Source of the DNA: Chitinophaga filiformis
GTDB lineage: Bacteria; Bacteroidota; Bacteroidia; Chitinophagales; Chitinophagaceae
NCBI RefSeq assembly: GCF_021646545.1
Contig: NZ_JAKIRP010000001.1
Span: forward strand, 1,302,001-1,366,000
Reading direction: 5' to 3'
Length of the DNA: 64,000 nucleotides
This document shows, in pieces, positions 17,989-28,100 of the stretch. Position numbers and translations under genes: made by a program. The notes beneath the pieces were generated by a model. That model was not told the DNA's origin and did not search any database. It was given only the letters and a program-made list of their open reading frames with translations. Position 1 is the stretch's first letter; every line of letters begins with the position of its first letter.

Positions 17989-18726
17989 TTAAGCAGAGAT
18001 ATAAATAGTATGTGTCAGGTCATAACCTCCTGTAGTGCTATTCGCTGTAACAGTTGCCAGTTCATTATCCAAAGAATCCATAATGATGTTATCCTGTGCA
18101 TTGGTAATTGAATTCTGTCCGTGGGTGCTGTAAAGCGATGTTTTATAAACTGCAGTATTGACCGCATCCGGAAAAGCGATCTGTGTGGTCAGTTTCAATG
18201 AGCTGTCCACATAGATCTGTGCGTGGATATGTGTTACACGGCCGGTATACCAACCAGGATAAATGGACGTGAACTTAGCCTGTCCGGCGCTGTCTGTATA
18301 TTGCAGGCCACGGCAGAAGACCAGGGCGGTATTGTCTTGTGTGCCCAGGTAGCCGGTGTTACTGTATCCTGAATAATAACCGTCCTTATCACAATGCCAG
18401 ATGTCCACGCGCGCATTGCTCACGATGTTACAACTGTCTTTCACATTACGTACCGTGATTACAATGCTCAGCGGCAGGCCGGTTTTGCCATCTGTAATGT
18501 CCACGCGTTGTATGGAAGATCCCCGGCTGCTATATAGCGGATACGGACCATCCGTCTCAGTGTCAGACACGGTACAGGTGCCGCCTGTTTCCGTATCGGT
18601 TCCTGTGGTGGTGTCGGTATCTGCACCTGTGCTAGTATCGTCTTTACTGCACGCGTTGAGCATAGGTACGATGGATGCCAGTCCCAGTATACCCATTCCG
18701 TTCCTGAGAAAATCTTTTCTTTCCAT
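17989..18726 (-). CDS. Intradiol ring-cleavage dioxygenase-like exported lipoprotein
   Basis: A 245-residue exported protein. The N-terminus RKDFLRNGMGILGLASIVPMLNAC resembles a Tat-type signal with a lipoprotein cysteine at 26, followed by a Thr/Asp/Gly linker. The rest has the intradiol dioxygenase beta-fold: VDIWHCDKDGYYSGYS and YPGWYTGRVTHIHAQIYV hold candidate iron ligands (two Tyr, then the HIH histidine pair). Soluble relatives split catechols; exported lipid-anchored versions are common in soil bacteria and their substrates are mostly unknown. The convergent terC gene is separated by a terminator. No pathway genes surround it. Confidence 0.85.
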   Translation of the reverse strand: MERKDFLRNGMGILGLASIVPMLNACSKDDTSTGADTDTTTGTDTETGGTCTVSDTETDGPYPLYSSRGSSIQRVDITDGKTGLPLSIVITVRNVKDSCNIVSNARVDIWHCDKDGYYSGYSNTGYLGTQDNTALVFCRGLQYTDSAGQAKFTSIYPGWYTGRVTHIHAQIYVDSSLKLTTQIAFPDAVNTAVYKTSLYSTHGQNSITNAQDNIIMDSLDNELATVTANSTTGGYDLTHTIYISA

Positions 18727-18839
18727 ATTGAGTTGGTTTGTTCACTGTTATAAACTGTATTACCAACACAAATATTTTTTTAATACGGGACATGGCCATA
18801 AGAATGCGGTAAAGCCGCTATATGTTGCGGTAAACGGAG

Positions 18840-19535
18840 CTAGAGCCGCCGGAACTGGCTAAAGAAAGCATCTTCATAGCTGCTGCCTATGGGTATTTCG
18901 CTGCCGGCTATCTGGATAGTTTTATTACGTACCTGCTCTACACGGTCCATGGCTACAATGTAGGAACGGTGAACCCTGATAAAGGATTGTGGGGGCAGCT
19001 TTTCCAGCAGCACTTTCATGGTCATCCTGACTATCAGTGGGGGCTGCTGATGGAGGTGGATTTTCAGGTAATCGTCGAGGCCCTCTATAAAAAGTATATC
19101 TGAAACCTGTACCCTTGTCAACCCATAATCCACTCTGAATATGAGCGGAGGTGGTGTTGTAGGATGCGACTGGTTGAATTGCTTGACATGTTGGGCCTTT
19201 TGTACTGCCTGCAGGAAGCGCTCAAAGGTAAAGGGCTTCAGCAGGTAATCTACAGCGTTGAGATTAAATCCTTCCACCGCATATTCACTGTGAGCGGTTG
19301 TGAATATTACCAGTGCCTGTTGTTGTATGGAACGGTACAGATCAATACCGCTCACAGAAGGCATATTGATATCCAGGAAGAGCAGGTCTACCGGATATTT
19401 TGTGATATACTTCAAGGCCTCCTCAGGTACATTGAATGTCTTCTGCAGCTGTATGAAATCCACTTTCGCACAGAAGTTTTGTATCAGCTTTAAGGCCGGC
19501 AATTCATCATCTATGGCAATGGCTTGTAAAGTCAT
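18840..19535 (-). CDS. LytTR family response regulator
   Basis: A 231-residue regulator: receiver domain with acidic pair D9-D10, phospho-acceptor D55 (LLFLDINMP) and LKPF lysine, then a LytTR DNA-binding domain (LIFRVDYGLTRVQVSDILFIEGLDDYLKIHL, VHRSYIVAMDRV). The gene overlaps the kinase stop by four bases (ATGA), so the two are translationally coupled. Target genes cannot be read; nearby genes on the divergent strand (M23 peptidase) are candidates only by location. Confidence 0.93.
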   Translation of the reverse strand: MTLQAIAIDDELPALKLIQNFCAKVDFIQLQKTFNVPEEALKYITKYPVDLLFLDINMPSVSGIDLYRSIQQQALVIFTTAHSEYAVEGFNLNAVDYLLKPFTFERFLQAVQKAQHVKQFNQSHPTTPPPLIFRVDYGLTRVQVSDILFIEGLDDYLKIHLHQQPPLIVRMTMKVLLEKLPPQSFIRVHRSYIVAMDRVEQVRNKTIQIAGSEIPIGSSYEDAFFSQFRRL

Positions 19536-20716
19536 GTTAATTGCAATGAAAGGGAGACTTCGAAATAGTGTTCTTCATCTCTGATAACTAGTGTATGACT
19601 GCCAGGATATAATAACTGCAGGCGTTTCCGGGTATTCTCTATACCAAGGCCGCCAGTTATTTCCTGTGTATCCTGCACAGTCACTTTATTGTTGAAGGCA
19701 GTAAAATGCAGCTGTTTTTCATCAATGTTCACTGTAATTCTGATGTCGGTACTTTCAGCTGCATTCACGCCGTGTTTAAAAGCGTTTTCTACAAAAGAGA
19801 TCAGTATTAATGGCGCGATCAGTTGCCCGGTGGCTTTGCCTGTCACTGTAAAAGACAAAGGTACCGAATCTCCGAAACGCATTTTTTGCAGTTCAATATA
19901 ATTGCTGAGATAATCTATTTCTCTGGATAAAGGCACCAGGTGGTTGCCGGCGTCGCTGATCACATAACGCATCATTTGTGATAGTTTAACCACTGCAGTG
20001 CCTGTCTGGTCTGACTTCTCAATAGCAAGAGAGTAGATGGTATTCAGAATATTGAAAAGAAAATGCGGATTGATCTGGGCTTTCAGGTATGACAGCTCTG
20101 CATTCAGCTTTTCTTTTTCTGTCTGCCGCCAGCGGTAGTTTATTTTCAGGATGAGGGAGAAAAAAAATACTGCCAGAAAGAGGAATACCTGGTGACTCAC
20201 GTCCAGCAGCAATGAGCGCGATACCTGCTCGTGTGACCCCTGGCCGTGGGAATGATCCGGGGGAGGGAACGCACGGTTGGCTGGCGGCGGAGATTCCTGT
20301 CCGTAAGGCGGGATACTATCTGCCGGCGGGGGCGTCGGCGACGGATTAAACTGTCTGGGCGGGCGGTCTGAAGGCAGGGGCATCGGATTGTTGGCCGGAA
20401 ATTCATACCCGGCGCGGGGAGGACCACCCCGAAAACCAATCAGCAGATTGGGTACCAGCACTATTGTCACAAAGCATAGAAAGGCGATCAGGGACAGGGC
20501 AGCGTATTTACGTTTGAAGTAGTAATTGGGGATCAGCCAGAAATAATTGAGATAAAAGAAGAGTAACAATGCCAGGTAAACGATGAAATCTTTAAGCGCA
20601 GGGGGATGCCTCCACAGATCAGACAGGTTGCTGGCATCCGGGGAGAAAACGATCGGCAACGCCAGAAAAGTAACGCAACCGGCAATATGTATGAGCACCT
20701 GACTAAGTCTACCTTT
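19532..20716 (-). CDS. LytS/YehU-type sensor histidine kinase with proline-rich extracytoplasmic loop
   Basis: A 394-residue membrane kinase of the LytS class (His_kinase domain plus HATPase). Four transmembrane helices are visible, with the phospho-accepting histidine in AQINPHFLFNILN (about H218) and ATP-binding N-box FVENAFKHG and GLGIENTRKRL. Between helices 3 and 4 is a loop of about 70 residues that is extremely rich in Pro with Gly, Arg and a HSHGQGSH end, predicted outside the membrane. It pairs with the LytTR regulator downstream. Start set at MKGRLSQV (20714-20716); an upstream ATG at 20740 adds eight residues. Confidence 0.9.
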   Translation of the reverse strand, partial: KGRLSQVLIHIAGCVTFLALPIVFSPDASNLSDLWRHPPALKDFIVYLALLLFFYLNYFWLIPNYYFKRKYAALSLIAFLCFVTIVLVPNLLIGFRGGPPRAGYEFPANNPMPLPSDRPPRQFNPSPTPPPADSIPPYGQESPPPANRAFPPPDHSHGQGSHEQVSRSLLLDVSHQVFLFLAVFFFSLILKINYRWRQTEKEKLNAELSYLKAQINPHFLFNILNTIYSLAIEKSDQTGTAVVKLSQMMRYVISDAGNHLVPLSREIDYLSNYIELQKMRFGDSVPLSFTVTGKATGQLIAPLILISFVENAFKHGVNAAESTDIRITVNIDEKQLHFTAFNNKVTVQDTQEITGGLGIENTRKRLQLLYPGSHTLVIRDEEHYFEVSLSLQLT

Positions 20717-20771
20717 CATAATGGGGCTGTTAAGGCACAAAATTAGGATTTAGAGGATATTGATTTCCCCT

Positions 20772-20779
20772 TATTTTTG
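20772..20779 (+). promoter_or_regulatory. -7 promoter box for the M23 peptidase gene
   Basis: TATTTTTG, an exact TAnnTTTG match ending four bases before the ATG at 20784. It lies inside the longer reading frame that starts at 20760, which argues for the downstream start and for a very short or absent leader. Confidence 0.55.
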
Positions 20780-20783
20780 CGTC

Positions 20784-22478
20784 ATGATAAAACGGATATT
20801 CGGGTTATGCATCTTATTACCTCAGCTGTTACACGCTCAGTTACCGGAAAAGAATTACCCACAGGGGTATTTCCGCAATCCGCTGGCTGTGCCTATCCAA
20901 CTTGCGGGTAACTACGGAGAGCTTCGTCCCAACCATTTTCACGCGGGTATAGACATTAAGACCCAACAGAAGGAAAATCTGCCGGTATATGCCGCTGCAG
21001 ATGGATATGTAAGCAGGATTGGCGTATCTCATACCGGCTATGGGAACGTATTGTACATTACGCACCCTAATGGGTATACTACCACCTATGGCCACCTGAA
21101 TCGCTTTTTCCCTGCCCTGGAGCAGTATGTAAAGCAACAGCAGTATGCTGCCGAGAGCTGGGCAACAGACCTGAAGATTCCGGCAGACAAATTCCCTGTA
21201 AAAAAAGGCGACTTCGTGGCATGGAGCGGTAACACCGGTGGTTCCGCCGGACCGCACGTACATTTTGAGATCAGGGATACCCATACGGAGCATCCCCTGA
21301 ACCCATTGCTTTTCGGTTTCGATATTCCCGATACCAAAGCCCCGGAGGTGTTCAGGATCGCTATATACGATATGGACAGGAGCATTTATGATCAGACACC
21401 GACAATATTGGCGGTAAAGAAGGTAAACGGCGAATATGTACCTGCCACACCATTGATCAAAGTAAAGACTGCGCTTGCGGGAATAGGGCTGAATGCGGTA
21501 GACCATATGAGCAATGTTCCTAACAGTTATGGTATCTACGAAGTGGTGATGTTCGATAAGGATGTGCCCAACAGCGGCTTCCAGATAGATAATATCGGTT
21601 TTGAAGAGTCCCGTTACATTAATGCCCATACAGATTACAGAATAAGAAAGGGCGGCGGTCCCTGGCTGCAGTTACTCTTCTCCGTACCGGGCAATAAACT
21701 GGAGATCTATAAGGACGTTCAGGGTGATGGTACCATCGACCTGTCAGACGGGACACCTCATCCTGTAAGGTTACTGGTGAAGGATGCTTATGGCAATTCC
21801 TCCACCGTAAAATTCACGCTGCAGCAGAGTGGGGAAGCGCCGGAACCCACCAAATGTGCCAATACGATGTATGCGGAGTCACGCAACATCTTCGAGAATA
21901 ACCAGGTGGAGTTCTTTCTGGAAGAGAACTCCCTGTACGACAGGATCTGCTTTAATTATGCAGAGATCCCGGCAGGAGAAAAGTCAAAGTCCAGTTCTTC
22001 TATTTTCCGTCTCCATACAGCACTGGTGCCTTTACACAGCAATTTTACCCTGCATATAAAGCCTGACAGATCCATACCGGTAGCGCAACAACATAAGGTA
22101 GTGATGGTGCGTGAGGGATTGGGAGAGACCATTGTAGGCGCTACACTCGAAAAGGGCTGGTACGTAGGACAGTTCCGTGAGTTCGGTAATTTCCACCTGG
22201 AAGTGGATACTATCATGCCTAAAATAGCTTTGCTGGGAGTGAAGAATGGAGCCAACCTGTCCAGGGCAGCGAAACTGTCTTTCGCTATCAGCGATAATAG
22301 TGGTATAAAAGCCTACCGGGCAGAACTCGATGGCAAATGGTTGATGTTTGCGCGCAGGGGCAACGTTATTTCTTATACCTTCGACGAGCATTTCAGGCCG
22401 GGTAAACACAGCCTGCGGATGTTGGTGACAGATATTGCCGGTAATACCAAAGAACAGACGTTCACATTTACGAGATAG
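20784..22478 (+). CDS. M23 family metallopeptidase (LytM domain), secreted
   Basis: A 564-residue exported protein with signal peptide MIKRIFGLCILLPQLLHAQ. The N-terminal LytM domain has intact zinc-binding residues: HFHAGID (H53, D57) and HVHFE (H158-H160), so it should cleave peptidoglycan cross-links. The remaining 400 residues are beta-rich and lack recognised repeats; they may bind the cell wall or a partner. It lies divergently from the LytS/LytT pair, with a promoter box in the gap, so regulation by that pair is possible. The bcp gene follows after 12 bases. Confidence 0.92.
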   Translation: MIKRIFGLCILLPQLLHAQLPEKNYPQGYFRNPLAVPIQLAGNYGELRPNHFHAGIDIKTQQKENLPVYAAADGYVSRIGVSHTGYGNVLYITHPNGYTTTYGHLNRFFPALEQYVKQQQYAAESWATDLKIPADKFPVKKGDFVAWSGNTGGSAGPHVHFEIRDTHTEHPLNPLLFGFDIPDTKAPEVFRIAIYDMDRSIYDQTPTILAVKKVNGEYVPATPLIKVKTALAGIGLNAVDHMSNVPNSYGIYEVVMFDKDVPNSGFQIDNIGFEESRYINAHTDYRIRKGGGPWLQLLFSVPGNKLEIYKDVQGDGTIDLSDGTPHPVRLLVKDAYGNSSTVKFTLQQSGEAPEPTKCANTMYAESRNIFENNQVEFFLEENSLYDRICFNYAEIPAGEKSKSSSSIFRLHTALVPLHSNFTLHIKPDRSIPVAQQHKVVMVREGLGETIVGATLEKGWYVGQFREFGNFHLEVDTIMPKIALLGVKNGANLSRAAKLSFAISDNSGIKAYRAELDGKWLMFARRGNVISYTFDEHFRPGKHSLRMLVTDIAGNTKEQTFTFTR

Positions 22479-22490
22479 CAGGAGGAGAAC

Positions 22491-22952
22491 ATGACACATT
22501 TGAAAGAAGGAGATAAAGCGCCCATTTTTAAAGGAACAGATCAGGAAGGAAAGGAGGTTTCGCTGGCAGACCTGAAAGGGAAGAAAGTGATACTATATTT
22601 TTATCCGAAAGATATGACGCCCGCCTGTACGAACCAGGCGTGTAACCTGAGAGACAACTATCATGCGCTGTTGAAGAAGGGATATGCAGTTGTGGGCGTG
22701 AGTACAGACAGTGAAAAGCGGCATAGGAAATTTACGGAGAAATACGATCTGCCTTTTCCTTTACTGGCAGATGAAGACCGTACCATTCATACACAATATG
22801 GTGTATGGGGCGAGAAGAAGTTTATGGGGCGCGTCTACGATGGTACACACCGTACTACCTTTCTGATCAATGAATCGGGCGTGATAGATAAGATCATTGT
22901 GAGGCCGGATACGAAGAATCATATGGAAGAGATCCTGGAGATCTGGAAGTAA
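22491..22952 (+). CDS. bcp: Thioredoxin-dependent peroxiredoxin Bcp
   Basis: A 153-residue cytoplasmic peroxidase that reduces hydrogen and alkyl peroxides with thioredoxin. DMTPACTNQACNLRD contains peroxidatic C46 and resolving C51, the Bcp/PrxQ arrangement. The sequence KVILYFYPKD and RTTFLINESGVI are typical. It follows the M23 peptidase by 12 bases with a strong Shine-Dalgarno-like aggagg in the gap, unusual in this phylum. A terminator shared with gldJ follows. Confidence 0.96.
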   Translation: MTHLKEGDKAPIFKGTDQEGKEVSLADLKGKKVILYFYPKDMTPACTNQACNLRDNYHALLKKGYAVVGVSTDSEKRHRKFTEKYDLPFPLLADEDRTIHTQYGVWGEKKFMGRVYDGTHRTTFLINESGVIDKIIVRPDTKNHMEEILEIWK

Positions 22953-22973
22953 TAATTCAGCGTTACTACAATA

Positions 22974-23008
22974 AAAAAATCCCTCCTGGCAACCAGGAGG
23001 GATTTTTT
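22974..23008. terminator. Bidirectional terminator between bcp and gldJ
   Basis: Eleven-base perfect GC-rich stem (atccctcctgg with its complement) around a caa loop, flanked by an A-run and a T-run. Serves both convergent genes. Confidence 0.85.
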
Positions 23009-23028
23009 TATGCTCTATCAAATTGGCA

Positions 23029-24573
23029 TTATCTCTTTTGGCGTTGTTTCTTGAACAGCTGACCAGTTTTAAACTTGTTACCTTCAGGGCTACCCACACG
23101 GTCCATTGCGCAACGGAAACCTACAGTGTTGGTGGCCATATCTTCCTGCATGTAACGGCGTGCACCTGGAGAGAGCCAGTAAGCGCGGTCGTTCCAGCTA
23201 CCACCTTTTACAACGTGTGATTTATCGTTGATCAGGGAGGTTACACCATAACCGTATTCTACGTTAGAGAGAGAGTCACCATCGAGGTAGTTGATAACAT
23301 CACCTTTCTGGTAGTTCAGACGGTTAGCACTTTCTTCGTCAGTTACATCACGCATTTTCAGATGACCCAGGCTATCTTTTTCAGGTTCGCCATCAGCGTT
23401 CATGTAAGTAGTCTGGAATTTGTTACCACGGAAGTAGTTGAAGTCATCACCATCGATCGGGTTCAGCGGACGGTAAACGTCCAGTACCCACTCGCTCACG
23501 TTACCTGACATGTTATAGATACCGAAAGTGTTCGGGAAGAAAGCAATTACAGGACCAGGGATAGACGCACGGTCGTTCAGACCACCGGCCATACCCATGT
23601 TATCACCGGAACCACGTTTGAAGTTCGCCAGGAACTGACCCTGCCATGCACCACGGCGGATGTCTCTCAGACCACTTGTGTTAGTTCCCCAGGAATAAAC
23701 CTGTTTGTTCATGATCAACTCCTCACCACGTTTACCTTCTTTCTTGGAAGGGCCAGGGTTCTGACCGATGTAACCCAGTGCCGCGTATTCCCACTCAGCT
23801 TCTGTCGGGAGGCGGTAGTTTGGTAACATTACACCATCTTCGAATTGGGCAGTACGAGGAGAACCATCAGCGTTTCTGAACTGAGCCTTGGTACTCTTGG
23901 ACATATTGCCAGGGATACCTTCATAAAGGCCCGCGGTATATGATTTAGTATCGAAGGTGTTATCATCAGCCTGGTTCTTCATATCGTTTTTGGACAACAA
24001 CCCTTTGTCGATCAGCATCTTTTCGTTCACACGGTTGGAGCGCCATTTACAATAGTCAACAGCCTGTTTCCAGTTCACACCTACTACCGGATAGTCATTG
24101 TAAGCAGGGTGACGGAAATAATATTCTACGAGAGGCTCGTTGTAAGCCAGTTCGCTACGCCATACCAGGGTATCTGGTAAAGCCTTGCGGTATACGTCCG
24201 GGAAGGACTCGTCGTACATACGACGCAGCCAGTACAGATATTCACGATAGTGAACGTTGGCAACTTCTGTTTCATCGATGTAGAATGAAGAAACAGTAAT
24301 ACGTCTTGGAATGTTATTCCAGTCGGCCATAACGTCCTGTTCTGTCGCTCCCATGGCGAAGGTACCGCCCTGCACGAAAACAAGACCCGGACCAGTCTGC
24401 TGGTCTTTACTTTTGGCCACACTGAAACCACCCATCTTAGGATCATTGTAATTCCAGCCAGTAGCTGTGGATTTCTCCTTCTTTTTGCCGAATGGACCAC
24501 CGTTTTTACAGGCGGACATCGACATAATTATACTGGCGCCTAAGAGCATTGAGACAGAGGTTAATCTATGCAT
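23029..24573 (-). CDS. gldJ: Gliding motility lipoprotein GldJ (formylglycine-generating-enzyme-like domain)
   Basis: A 514-residue lipoprotein: signal peptide with lipobox cysteine at 22 (MSMSACKNGG), then an FGE-sulfatase domain (FVQGGTFAMGATEQD, RRITVSSFYIDETEVANVHYREY, WPVVGVNW-like VGVNWKQAVDYCKW, LPTEAEWEYAA, GNVSEWVLDVY, KGGSWNDR). GldJ in Flavobacterium johnsoniae is needed for gliding and type IX secretion and lies beside porU and porV, exactly as here, which separates it from its relative GldK. It would act in the periplasm or outer membrane as a structural part. The catalytic cysteines of true FGE enzymes are not expected. Confidence 0.88.
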   Translation of the reverse strand: MHRLTSVSMLLGASIIMSMSACKNGGPFGKKKEKSTATGWNYNDPKMGGFSVAKSKDQQTGPGLVFVQGGTFAMGATEQDVMADWNNIPRRITVSSFYIDETEVANVHYREYLYWLRRMYDESFPDVYRKALPDTLVWRSELAYNEPLVEYYFRHPAYNDYPVVGVNWKQAVDYCKWRSNRVNEKMLIDKGLLSKNDMKNQADDNTFDTKSYTAGLYEGIPGNMSKSTKAQFRNADGSPRTAQFEDGVMLPNYRLPTEAEWEYAALGYIGQNPGPSKKEGKRGEELIMNKQVYSWGTNTSGLRDIRRGAWQGQFLANFKRGSGDNMGMAGGLNDRASIPGPVIAFFPNTFGIYNMSGNVSEWVLDVYRPLNPIDGDDFNYFRGNKFQTTYMNADGEPEKDSLGHLKMRDVTDEESANRLNYQKGDVINYLDGDSLSNVEYGYGVTSLINDKSHVVKGGSWNDRAYWLSPGARRYMQEDMATNTVGFRCAMDRVGSPEGNKFKTGQLFKKQRQKR

Positions 24574-24610
24574 GCGATTCAGCTTTTTTATTTGATGTTT
24601 ATGGTAAACG

Positions 24611-24618
24611 CAAATGTA
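24611..24618 (-). promoter_or_regulatory. -7 promoter box for gldJ
   Basis: Reads TACATTTG on the minus strand, an exact TAnnTTTG match about 37 bases before the gldJ ATG. Confidence 0.5.
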
Positions 24619-25108
24619 GTATAATTTATTTTATAGTAAAAATAATTAATCTGTAAGCATTCACCGGTTAATAGAGTTTATCTTATTTAAAATCAGTGTT
24701 TTATGATTCTGAAGGCTGTCCGGAATACGTATTAAGTTTATCTTAACTGTAAAGGCCGTCAGTGCTTTCTGGTGGCTCGTTGGCGGTAGCTGGCTTCTGG
24801 TTGATGACTCATAGATACATGGTATGGTTCAATTGTAAATATACTCCTACTTCTTTGCTTATTCTCCCTCCTTTCTGACCTAAAGCGCACTTTACCTGCA
24901 ACGGGAACAAAAATACGTCCTCCCGTGAATTAAAACGCCGGATAATGGCTACTTATTATAGTGTTTGAAATAGTATGTCATAAAATGTCCCGCTGTCGTA
25001 TATTCACATGTTATAAAAAACTGAAATACAATTCAAAGGCAGATGCAGACATTTCGTGACAACAGCCGTAATGGTCGATTCCGCCCCATAAATATACTTT
25101 ATAATCGC

Positions 25109-25116
25109 TATGTTTG
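25109..25116 (+). promoter_or_regulatory. -7 promoter box for porU
   Basis: TATGTTTG, an exact TAnnTTTG match. It overlaps an upstream in-frame ATG at 25110, so translation should begin at the ATG at 25131. Confidence 0.55.
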
Positions 25117-25130
25117 CGCAAATACCCACT

Positions 25131-28100
25131 ATGAAGTTTCTTCCCTTCTCTTTTTTATTGCTCCTCTGTCAATGGGTATCAGGGGGTAATGGGAGAGGAG
25201 GACCTTACGCCGCACATTCTGTGCTTTCCTCCGGTAGCTGGCAAAAACTGGCAATCACCCGGGAAGGCATTTATAAAATAGATAAAAACCTGCTGACCAG
25301 CCTGGGAATGAATACTGACCTGAAGGGCGTCAGGCTATATGGTACCGGAGGACGTATGCTGCCTGAAAGCAATGCAGCGTTCCGATATGATGATCTGCCG
25401 GAGGTTGCGCTGATGGAAGAAGGAGATTACCTGTTGTTTTATGCACCGGGTCCGCACAGCTGGCAATACCAGGGCGGGAATTTCGTTCATACGGCCAATC
25501 TTTATTCGGACACTGCCTGGTATTTCCTGAGCGCCGGCACCTCCCCGGGAAAAAGGATCGCTGAGGATGCCGCAACACCGGCTGCCAGCGTGACGGTCAA
25601 CAGCTTTGATTATCATAGCTTTTATGAGAGTGATAGCATTAACTTCCTAAGCAGCGGTAAGCAGTGGTGGGGTAGTGTATTCAGTAGTGTACAGCCCACA
25701 CGCAATGTTAATTTCTCTCTGCCATTGACTCCTTTTTCCCTGAAAATAGGAGCAAGGGTAGCCGCCAGGGGAGTCGGTACCAGCCGTTTTTCCATACAGG
25801 CTGGAAATAATATGCTGGGTTCTTTGTCATTGTCGCCCGTGAGTGGAAACATATTCGAGTCTTTTGCTTCCGTAGCAACGGGCTACTATGCAGCTTCACC
25901 TGCCGGCACAGCGGTACCTGTCACGCTTAGTTTTACGCCCGGAGGAAGTGGGGCGCAGGGGTGGCTGGACTATCTGACCTTACAGGCCCGGTGCCCGCTG
26001 CAACTGCCAGCGCAGGAGCCGCTCTTTTTCAGAGATATAGCCTCTGTAACTCCCGGTCAGAACGCGCAGTTCAGACTGGAACAGGCGGACCGCCAGACGA
26101 TTGTATGGGATGTGACAAACCCGCTGCAGCCAGTCAGGATCAAGACCCAACTGGCAGGTTCCTCACTGTCCTTTACAAGAGATTGTGGTACCCTGCACGA
26201 ATATGCAGCCTTCTCCGGACGGGGATATCTGCAGCCGCTTGCAGCCGGCCCAATAGCCAATCAGGACCTGCACAGCATCGGTGGAGCAGATATGCTGATT
26301 GTGACCACACCCGCTTTTCAGGCGGCTGCCAGCAGACTGGCCGCCTGGCATGGCACACACGACAGACTGACCGTGAAAGTGGTAACAGTGAATGAGATCT
26401 ATAATGAGTTTGGCTCAGGTACAGCCGATCCGGTGGCTGTCAGAGACTTTCTAAAGATGTGTTATGATAAAGGAGGGCTGCGATACCTGTTATTGTTCGG
26501 AGATGCCTCATACGACTATAAGAACAGGGTGGCGGGTAACACCAATTTGGTACCCACATGGCAGAGCAGCGTGTCTGCAGATCCGATAAATGCTTATCCC
26601 TCAGACGATTTTTTCGGCTTCCTGGACGACGCAGACGATATCAACGACAACAGCAGACAGAACCTGCTTGACATCGCGATAGGCCGCCTGCCAGTTCAGC
26701 AGCCTGCTCAGGCTGAAGCAGTGGTGAATAAGATTATGGGATATAATGTACCAGCTAACTTTGGTCGCTGGCAGCAACACATTACGATCGTGGCGGATGA
26801 CGGTGATGATAACCTGCACCTGCAGGATGCAGAAAGCATGAGTGAGATCGTAGCTGCACGATGGCCCGCAGGACATATTGACAAGATATACCTGGATGCC
26901 TATCCCAAAATAGCTGACGCAGGCGGGAGCCGTTATCCGGCAGTAAATGCGGCCATAGCTGAGGATATCTTTGACGGGACCCTCATCTGGAACTATACCG
27001 GGCACGGAAGTTACTCCCGTCTGGCAGAAGAAGTGATCATGGAGGAAGGCTCCCTGGCTACCTGGAAGAACGCCGGTAAACTGCCGCTGTTTATCACAGC
27101 TACCTGCGACTTTGCGCCTTTTGATAATCCGGCTTACGTCTCACTCGGTGAGAAGCTGCTATTGCAGGAAAATGGTGGTGGTATTGCATTGATGACGACT
27201 ACCCGGACGGTATTCTCTGCTTCCAATAAAGTGATGAATGCCAATTATCTGCAAAAGCTGCTGACACCGGACGCCGACGGACGTATGCCCACGCTTGGAC
27301 AGGCAGCCATGGAGGCCAAGAACCTGACATATGCTACTTATATTGATATTCCTAACAACCGTAAGTTCCAGTTATTGGGCGATCCGGCGCTGACACTGGC
27401 TTTTCCCAGGTATCATGTAGTAACGGACTCCATCAACGGAAAGGCGGTAAATGACATACCGGATACATTGAAAGCAATGGGTAAATACACGGTAAAAGGC
27501 CACCTGGAAGATGAGCAGGGCATTCGGCAGGATACTTATAAAGGCATGTTGTACACGACCGTGTATGACAAACCTAGTCTGCAATACACCCGCGGAAATG
27601 ATGCCGGTAGCGCCAAAGCAGGCTTTTACCAGCAACAAAATATGCTATACCGTGGTCAGCAGACTGTTGAGAATGGCCGGTTCTCCTGCACTTTTGTGGT
27701 GCCGGCAGATATTGATTACCAGGCTGGCGCCGGAACACTCAGTTTTTATGCTGCCAATGGTGTAACAGCGGCGGGAGGCGTGTTTTCAGGCGTACAGGTA
27801 GGTGGAACAGCAGAGAGTATTGAACAAGATGAGCTGGGCCCTGTTATAAAAGCATACCTGGATAATGAATATTTCCGCAACGGGGGCATCACAGGAGAGA
27901 ATCCGGTATTGTTGCTGCAACTGAAGGATGAACAGGGCATCAATACCTCCGGTTATGGCATTGGACACGATCTGATAGCCACACTGGACGATAAGGAAGG
28001 GCAATATTATATCCTGAACAGCTTTTTTGAGGCCACAACAGACAGTTACCAGGAAGGAACGGTCCGTTTCCCACTGTACGGCCTGTCAGAAGGCGTGCAT

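Larger units (their letters stand above)
24574..25130. other. Divergent intergenic region between gldJ and porU
   Basis: About 550 bases without a convincing gene. It holds the gldJ -7 box (24611-24618) and the porU -7 box (25109-25116). Two similar AT-rich motifs with a shared gtttatctta core (near 24676 and 24735) could be an operator but are unproven. The length is large for this dense genome and suggests regulation of type IX secretion. Confidence 0.5.
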
